Position numbers and translations under genes: made by a program
NCBI GenBank assembly: GCA_000934455.1
Contig: KN887070.1
Location: 37,442 to 101,441, forward strand
Origin: Apostichopus parvimensis
Taxonomy: Eukaryota; Echinodermata; Holothuroidea; Aspidochirotida; Stichopodidae
DNA length: 64,000 nt
Reading direction: 5' to 3'
The notes under the pieces: model-generated
Told to the model about the DNA's origin: nothing
The model's database searches: none
The model's input: only the letters and a program-made list of their open reading frames with translations
Part shown: positions 59,601-64,000 of the stretch, piece after piece
Position numbering within the stretch: position 1 is the stretch's first letter
Layout of the letters: each line of letters begins with the position of its first letter

Positions 59601-62600
59601 TCTTTTGCATTGTTTATCTGCATGGTAACATCAGTGAGAAAATGAAAGAATAAAACTGAAATATTTGATAGCTTTGGTAATAGTTACTTTATTTTGTTTG
59701 TCTCTTATCTATTTTAATTTTACTGTTGTGACACTAAGGCTTCCACTAAAGACCCCTTTTTTGGCCAATTTCATTTGTGGAAGATGGAAAATTTCAAAGA
59801 TAACCAGTTTGACCTTCAGCAAACATACTGTTGTGTCGTCCCAAACTCTGCTCCCAATAGATGTGATTACCCCATTCTGCTGGCCCCGCGAGGGGGAGAC
59901 CTTAAAATTCATTCACACTGGACTATTTGTTTATGATTCACGACTGATTGCGACAACCTGTTTTTGAAATATGGGGGGACGGAGCTCTCTGTCATCCCAT
60001 GTTAGAAACTAGATCTGGTCTCACCCTTCCTAGAGTGAGGAACCAATCACAGTTAACCAGCACTTACTCCCGCTTGGAAATATTGTGAGTGATAACATAG
60101 AAAGAGTACTATACTATCAACTAGCATCTAAGGGCCATTTATACAGTCAATTGATAGTAATACAACATGCTGCTATCGTAGCTAGAGTTTATAGTTTAAT
60201 ACTACAATGACTGATGGACTCACCAGAGCGCTGGGCCGGTGGTTGGAGGGCCTGGCTTAGGAACTCCACAGCTGGAAGATGAGGACCGTGAACTTTAGAC
60301 ATGATCACGATCTGCTCTAATGGAACTCGAAGGATTTCAGGCATTTCGTAGGATTCTGAAGGAAGGAAGAAAAATGGTCTTTGATATGTCAGTGGATAGA
60401 ATAATTCATGAAAATGGAAGAAGTATTTACTTGTTGTATTCATTATTTTGTTTTATATAAAAAAATCAAGGGGACGACCATTAATTCCCTCATCTGTTTC
60501 ATTCGGAGTTGTAACTAGCCCATTCCACAATAGGGGTTTAGTTTACTCACATGTGAGTAACACAAAACTAACTAACTGCTGGTGAGGCAGGGTCACCTCT
60601 ACATCCTTTGCTGGAAGTTTACCCATGGATGACAGCCTTGAATTGTTAATGCAGCCATGGGCTCATTTTCCCAACGAGGTTTCACTCTTTTTTTTCAATT
60701 TCAAACAGTTACAACTACTACAGTAAAGAACGGAATGATGGAAATAATTAGGAGTTGACATACCTAACATATCAAACGTTTCATGTTTAAAGAGGTGATA
60801 ACATTCCCCAGGTTGGCATCTACCAGCGCGTCCTTTTCTCTGTATGATGTTAGCTTTAGAGACCCAGAATAGGTCCAGACAGGACACCTGAGGAAGGTGG
60901 CAAAACATTGAATTAGAAAGCATGAGCAACCTACTTCTATAGGAAGACATCAAGACAATATGGCAATAGTCCTCTACAGTAAGACAACATAGAAACAACA
61001 ATGTGGCGACCGGTGGCAAGACAACATAGCAACCTTTTTCTGTAGTAGGACAACATGGCAACATCCTTTTACAGTTAGGCAACATGGCAACATTTTTCTA
61101 CAGTAAGATCACATAGAAACAACAATGTGGTGACCTGTATTAAGACAACATAGCAACCTTTTTCGGTAGTGAGACAACATGGCAACATTCTCCTACAGTA
61201 AGACAACATGGTAACATTCTCCTACAGTAAGTCAACATGGCAATATTCTTCAACAGTAAAACAAAATTAGAAACAACATCGTGGAGACCTGTAGCAAGAC
61301 AACAAAGCAACCTGTAGTAAGACAAAATAGGGACCTTTTTCTGTAGTTACACAATATGGCAAAATTCTCCTACAGTAAGACAACATGGCAACATTCTTCT
61401 ACAGTAAGACAATTCATCTTCGTAAAATAACATAGAAACAATGGGGAGACCTGTAGCAAGACAATGGAATGACCTGCAGCACGACAACATAGCAACCTTT
61501 TCCTATAGTAAGACAACATTTCAACTATACTTCCCAATGTGGGCCAAATCTATCCCAGAGAAAAGTTCAATCACCAAAAAAAATTGTCAAAAAGTTTTGC
61601 ACTTATCGAGTGTGTTAGGTCCTGATAGCCTCCAGTTTCAGCACCCTACTAGCATATTACCTGTTCATTGCTCAGTCTGGTTCTCTTCGCTCATTTTCTC
61701 TTATAAATGTTTCTCTCTGGCAATCACAGATAATTAAATTAATTAATTAAAAAGACAACTTGTCAACTCTCCACTAAAATAAGGAAAACAGGTCACCCTT
61801 CCTGCAAAAATAAATAAACATGGCAACCGGCTATCACAAAGAAACATGCCCCCAAACATGATAATAAAACTATATAATATATTGGAAACCAAAACTATAT
61901 TTGTTGTTGTTTCTTTGTAGGAGATGTTCATCACACATATCCACAAGGTACAGAATGATGGTTGGGTCTGCCTCTTCCTTTGAACAGTTTTATAAGTAGA
62001 CCAAACTCACCCCCAGATTCATTTTATATCGCTGCTCTTTGTGGCTGCCTGTGTTAACAACATAGACCACGTCATCGATCGTTATTGAAGTCTCAGCGAT
62101 GTTTGTGGCCAGGACAATCTTCCTACGACCTTCGGGAGGTCTATATATGACACACGGAACGAAAAATAGAATGTAAACTTAGTAGTGAAATATGGTACCA
62201 CTTACAAGATTTCAAATCAATCATTGATGTAAAATACAAGACAATTTTAATTAAGTGTTTTTCTTCTTTTCAATTCACTTTCTCTTCAGCCACTGCAAAC
62301 GTTCAATAAAACTTCCAGCCCTTTTTTTTTTTTTTATTTGTTTTTAGAGACAAAAATGGTATGGTGATGTTATATATATTTCAATTTCAATATTTCAATT
62401 CAATATTTCAATTTCAATATATTTCAATATTTATAAACTACTTGTTGAACTCCGTGTTCTGAGATTGCAGCATATGATTACATGGCCGGCCGGCCTGCTG
62501 GGACCGTTACCCGAGTAAGACCTGTGAGTGCAACGTGTTAATAAAATCATCCTTTTTGTGTGCACAATGAATCCAAATAAAAAACTTCCATCTGCCACAC

Positions 62601-63366
62601 TTCTCATTTATGCTTCAGTTGAAACAGGAAAATCTGAATGATTACTATGAAAATAAGGCTAGTAGACTATTTCAGCTAAAATTTGTAAAATAAAAAAGAG
62701 AAAGAAACAGGGAGGCCGCACAATAATCCGGAATTAAGAAAAACAGACAATGTCAGCTAGATTGGGTATTTGTACCTCTGAAAGATCTGTTGTTGCTCAC
62801 TCAATGGAATACTAGAGTGTACCGGAAAGATGTAACGGGCTTCACCGTCCTTTCGAGAAAAATGAGAAATACGTTATCATGAAATACTAATTGAATTCAT
62901 GGTTACACACACTATTTTTGATACAGTTTGACTTCTGTGTGATTGCTATGATCCTGAAGTAACATTTCACTCCCAAACCCTATATCATAATTTTTCCACA
63001 TTAAAATAGAAATGCTTACTATCTTCACAACTCGATAATTCTTTCCAGATTCATATTTGCTCCTAATTTTTGGGGCATTTACTGAAGTTATCAAATATAC
63101 CATACAACACTTAATGCTACAACCTTATCACATATATTCTACATACTTTTTTCAGCCCTGCCGAACACATTAGGCTGCAATGATAACTATATATTTGAAA
63201 ACATGTAAAAATGCTTGCAAACTGTTGCACCAATAGACTCCTCAACGGTTGCTGAAACAGTGGTATAAAATATGCTTAACCACCTTACCTTTCGCAATGT
63301 GTTCCGAAGCGCATCGTTGACTGTCTTTATATCCTGCCAGCCAGGAAGGAAGACGAGAATGGCACC
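38654..63366 (-). CDS. DHX30: DHX30-type DEAH/RHA RNA helicase, 3' part of gene
   Basis: DHX30 is an RNA helicase; in vertebrates it acts in mitochondrial ribosome assembly and in the cytoplasm. Exons in order of transcription are 63366-63289, 62849-62776, 62140-62011, 60887-60764, 60355-60224, 59443-59305, 44970-44814, 42373-42258, 42030-41930, 40734-40647, 40475-40340, 39911-39706 and 38791-38654 (stop TGA). All borders are GT-AG, and phases join except between 59305 and 44970. They cover helicase core 2 ([35 protein letters not shown]), the winged-helix/HA2 region ([39 protein letters not shown]) and the OB-fold C-terminus ([16 protein letters not shown]). The wording matches human DHX30 better than DHX36 or DHX9. 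The exon ending at 59305 stops at phase 2 and that at 44970 begins at phase 0. An exon of 3n+1 bases (about 30 residues containing the usual RDPF-type motif) is thus missing from my model. The ATPase half lies beyond the window. Confidence 0.9.
42456..44525. repeat. GTAC-rich tandem array, unit about 47 bp, in a DHX30 intron
   Basis: About 2.07 kb is built from a roughly 47-bp unit containing ACATAGTACTTACAC, AGTACTGTACATAGTACTG and ACACAGTATT, itself made of shorter TACATAGTACTG-like blocks. It is dense in the palindromes AGTACT and GTAC. A 17-base boundary sequence, AGTTCCAAAATATAGAG, occurs at 42444-42460 and again at 44385-44401, so the array was partly re-duplicated with its flank. Confidence 0.92.
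44971..46874. other. First part of the large DHX30 intron
   Basis: No exon is recognised. A motif close to the vertebrate CTCF core lies at 45970-45983. The rest is AT-rich. Confidence 0.45.
45970..45983 (+). promoter_or_regulatory. CTCF-core-like motif
   Basis: CCGTAGAGGGCGCT agrees with the CTCF core pattern CC-N3-AG-R-GGGCGC. A single motif match of this length is weak evidence for binding, and CTCF specificity in this organism is assumed. Confidence 0.2.
46875..47552 (+). mobile_element. LINE 3' end (CR1/Jockey-like), decayed
   Basis: Translations match the C-terminal part of non-LTR reverse transcriptases of the CR1/Jockey type: [43 protein letters not shown] and [12 protein letters not shown]. 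The coding stretch has a frameshift and a stop around 47080-47130, where a roughly 29-base segment is also duplicated (TATAGGCGGTTA twice). The 3' end has a short ACTAA repeat at 47530-47550. A second copy on the minus strand lies split at 52669-52854 and 54571-54727. Confidence 0.88.
47553..48395. other. DHX30 intron, no feature
   Basis: AT-rich sequence in which I see no gene or clear repeat. Confidence 0.5.
48533..49667 (-). mobile_element. Fold-back element, copy 2
   Basis: Inverse-orientation copy of the element at 25822-27003, starting ATGGGCCTTTACACAGTAAAC and ending TGTGTATTTGCCCAT. It is slightly shorter, with a deletion near 48590. It lies in the large DHX30 intron, inside the outer hAT-like element. 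Confidence 0.85.
49745..50013. mobile_element. Inner hAT-type MITE
   Basis: The 269-bp element starts CAGGCGCGTAG and ends CTACGCGCCTG. Flanking 8-mers CTGTTAGA and CGGTTAGA match at seven of eight positions. It is internal to the outer element. Its interior shares wording (GTTGGCGCG, CCAGGCCTTG) with the NTAQ1 intron MITE at 5573-5942, so the two belong to related families. Confidence 0.85.
50662..51939 (+). CDS. KCTD-type protein with four tandem T1/BTB domains, 5' end missing
   Basis: A 425-residue reading frame in one exon, entered at phase 0 from an acceptor at 50660-50661, ends in TAA. It contains four KCTD-like T1 (BTB_2) domains at exon residues about 14-110, 117-213, 219-312 and 319-420. 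Each opens with an LNVGG-type strand ([40 protein letters not shown]) and contains an LFRYIL(N/D)F...G.L.LP core. Domain 3 is the most diverged. T1/BTB domains mediate tetramer or pentamer assembly, and many KCTD proteins serve as cullin-3 adaptors or channel partners; the role here is unknown. Because an acceptor precedes the exon, the start Met is probably in an upstream exon I could not place. An ATG at 50770 would cut into domain 1. The gene lies within a DHX30 intron on the opposite strand. Confidence 0.9.
   Translation, partial: ELSAAVETRTSPFLHLNVGGVTYTASRETLTSIQNSMLANMFNQQMMPPAEKDEYGYYLIDRDGQLFRYILNYLRNGELNLPTGFSEYKQLLAEATFYQINPLIEEFQTIFDKDESVNLNVGGQRYVTSKSNLSKFKESLLCRMLTNEDQTIRRDDHGNFTIDRDGVLFRYILNFLRDGKLNLPKDFPELKQLLAEARFYQIKPLEEEVLILLEDEEDITFLVGGLTHKTRKANLIKYPKSSFGEMFSNRQTFKRDTQGRYIIEEDGELFRHVLDFMEKGKLHLPRNFRRHHRLCIQANGFALTEMAQGICERLAGIDIIHLNVGGVRYVTHRRNLCHIRQSLLWEVFNVEDDPSLRQHYGIVSQDNDGNYFIDGNGDLFRYVLDFIQNGKLSLPENFCQHKQLLLEANKYRIPYMALALRPSCS
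51940..52668. other. 3' flank of the KCTD-type gene
   Basis: Probable 3' UTR and flank, with a G run near 52281-52296. No coding sequence is seen. Confidence 0.45.
52669..52854 (-). mobile_element. LINE 3' end, downstream half of a split copy
   Basis: On the minus strand this encodes the last part of the same LINE family as 46875-47552 ([26 protein letters not shown]). The upstream half of the same copy resumes at 54571-54727, beyond an insertion. Confidence 0.85.
52855..54570. mobile_element. Insertion with inverted arrays of 22-bp iterons, splitting a LINE
   Basis: The insertion interrupts a minus-strand LINE copy and is flanked by CAACTACT at 52847-52854 and 54571-54578, an 8-bp target duplication. 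The left end carries four units of a 22-bp repeat with core TCATTTCGCCCAACC. The right end carries about seven units in inverse orientation. The outermost unit on both sides has the variant GGTCACTTCGCCCAAC, so the ends are inverted repeats made of tandem iterons. The interior includes a TATATAAAG box near 53037 and a 985-N gap (53221-54205). Whether it encodes a transposase is hidden by the gap. The superfamily is unassigned; 8-bp duplications fit hAT, P or Merlin types. Confidence 0.75.
53221..54205. other. Assembly gap of 985 N
   Basis: Unknown sequence. The 34 bases before the gap (53187-53220) are identical to part of domain 3 of the KCTD-type gene (51536-51569), which may mark a misjoin or a duplicated fragment. 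Open frames running through the Ns are meaningless. Confidence 0.95.
54571..54727 (-). mobile_element. LINE 3' part, upstream half of the split copy
   Basis: The minus strand reads [14 protein letters not shown] and [10 protein letters not shown], the segment that directly precedes the part found at 52669-52854 in the uninterrupted relative at 47.2 kb. Confidence 0.85.
54728..57222. other. DHX30 intron, no recognised gene
   Basis: AT-rich sequence. A short direct repeat containing TACTACTAGTAGATA occurs at 55578-55594 and 55622-55638. GC-rich sequence with a GGGGGCGTGG box lies near 57012-57021. No exon is recognised. Confidence 0.45.
57223..57593 (+). mobile_element. TTAA-flanked MITE, copy 2
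   Basis: Sister of the copy at 8460-8829, same orientation, 371 bp, with TTAAAGG and CCTTTAA borders and the TGAAGACTCGC inverted repeats. It lies in the large DHX30 intron. Confidence 0.85.
57594..59304. other. DHX30 intron preceding exon 59305-59443
   Basis: This contains the minisatellite at 58374-58565 and an unpaired hAT-like end, CAGAGGCGTGACCAGGG, at 58947. A minus-strand frame of 152 residues (57990-58448) runs partly through the minisatellite and is not recognised as a gene. Confidence 0.45.
58374..58565. repeat. Minisatellite of about 24 bp, eight units
   Basis: Units read roughly AAGTATGCACTTGATTGCAT followed by AGGC, with point differences. The period is divisible by three, so it yields repetitive open frames on both strands that are not evidence of a gene. 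Confidence 0.85.
60930..61520. repeat. Minisatellite of about 29 bp in a DHX30 intron
   Basis: Many diverged units of AAGACAACATGGCAACATT followed by CTTCTACAGT. It lies between DHX30 exons 60764-60887 and 62011-62140. The minus-strand frames across it are repeat artefacts. Confidence 0.85.
61521..62010. other. DHX30 intron remainder
   Basis: AT-rich sequence with AATTA repeats near 61735-61750. Nothing else is seen. Confidence 0.5.
62141..62775. other. DHX30 intron
   Basis: AT-rich intron with a small ATTTCA-type repeat near 62378-62432. No exon is seen. Confidence 0.5.
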
Positions 63367-63459
63367 CTGTTGTAAGTCAATAACAATGATAGAGAAAAAT
63401 AACAATTGAAGAATTATAGAGCAGACATATGCATAAACAGTGCTAAGACAAATAGATAC

Positions 63460-64000
63460 TACTGCTCAACACATAACACAGTCACATGCATACTACTGCC
63501 CCACACATATCACTGACACACGCATACTGTATTCAAACTCATACCACTTGCACACCTATACCATTACCGAATGCATAACAGTATAACACACATACCACTG
63601 CCACATGCATACCACTATCACACAATATCACTGCCACATGCATACCACTATCACACACATAACACTGCCACATGCATACCACTATCACACTCATACCCCT
63701 GCCACATGCATACCACTATCACACAATACCACTGCCACATGCATACCACTATCACACAATACCACATGCATACCAGTCACACTCATACCACTGGCACACG
63801 CATACCACTATTACACAAATACCACTGCCACATGCATAACACTATCACACACATACCACTATTACACACATACCACTGCCACACACATACCACTGCCACA
63901 TGCATACCACTATCACACAAATACCACTGCCACATGCATACCACTATCACACACATACCTCTGCAACATGTATGCCACTATCACACACATACCACTGCTA
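63460..64000. repeat. Minisatellite of about 32 bp running off the window end
   Basis: Units combine ACATGCATACCACTATCACA with CACATACCACTGCC. The array continues to base 64000, so its full length is unknown. It lies in the DHX30 intron upstream of exon 63289-63366. Confidence 0.88.

Noticed and set aside
60663-61325. Cys-rich minus-strand frames at 60663-61325
   Set aside because: They translate a 29-bp minisatellite plus the DHX30 exon at 60764-60887; only the exon is real.

Overview
The window is animal nuclear DNA: multi-exon genes with GT-AG introns, long AT-rich introns and spacers, many small DNA transposons, minisatellites, and two N runs (11622-11671 and 53221-54205). Gene content (NTAQ1, a cholinesterase-type esterase with an AChE-T-like tail, a doublecortin-like kinase, DHX30, a multi-BTB KCTD-type protein) and repeat style suggest a marine invertebrate deuterostome, perhaps an echinoderm. 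That placement is inference, since no species-diagnostic sequence was tested.

Layout. 1-2622: AT-rich spacer. 2627-6831 (+): complete six-exon NTAQ1, the N-terminal glutamine amidohydrolase, with a hAT-type MITE in intron 5. 6832-10073: spacer holding a TTAA-flanked MITE whose sister copy lies at 57.2 kb. 10074-16594 (+): a complete ten-exon secreted carboxylesterase of the cholinesterase group, with an intact Ser-Glu-His triad and a last exon resembling the acetylcholinesterase tetramerisation tail. 16595-24657: spacer with a repeat pair (17.6 and 20.5 kb), a degenerate telomere-like array and LINE/SINE-type tails. 24658-33382 (+): a doublecortin-like kinase (two DCX domains, a long charged linker, a CaMK-type kinase domain); its first intron holds a 1.18-kb fold-back element. 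33383-38653: spacer between converging genes.

38654-63366 (-): the 3' part of DHX30, a DEAH/RHA helicase, 13 exons recognised; its 5' end is outside the window and one internal exon is predicted but not found. The DHX30 intron between 44970 and 59305 carries a KCTD-type gene on the opposite strand (50662-51939) encoding four tandem T1/BTB domains in one exon. It also carries a three-layer nest of transposons, LINE 3' ends, and an insertion with inverted arrays of 22-bp iterons that split a LINE and left an 8-bp target duplication. Another DHX30 intron contains a 2-kb GTAC-rich tandem array.

The genes look functionally independent (protein degradation, extracellular ester hydrolysis, microtubule-linked kinase signalling, RNA helicase, BTB assembly) and nothing indicates a shared pathway. 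The strongest leads are the esterase tail, the four-BTB protein, the iteron-ended insertion and the intronic fold-back elements. All exon models were made by eye from ORFs, splice sites and remembered family sequences; none was checked by alignment software or RNA.
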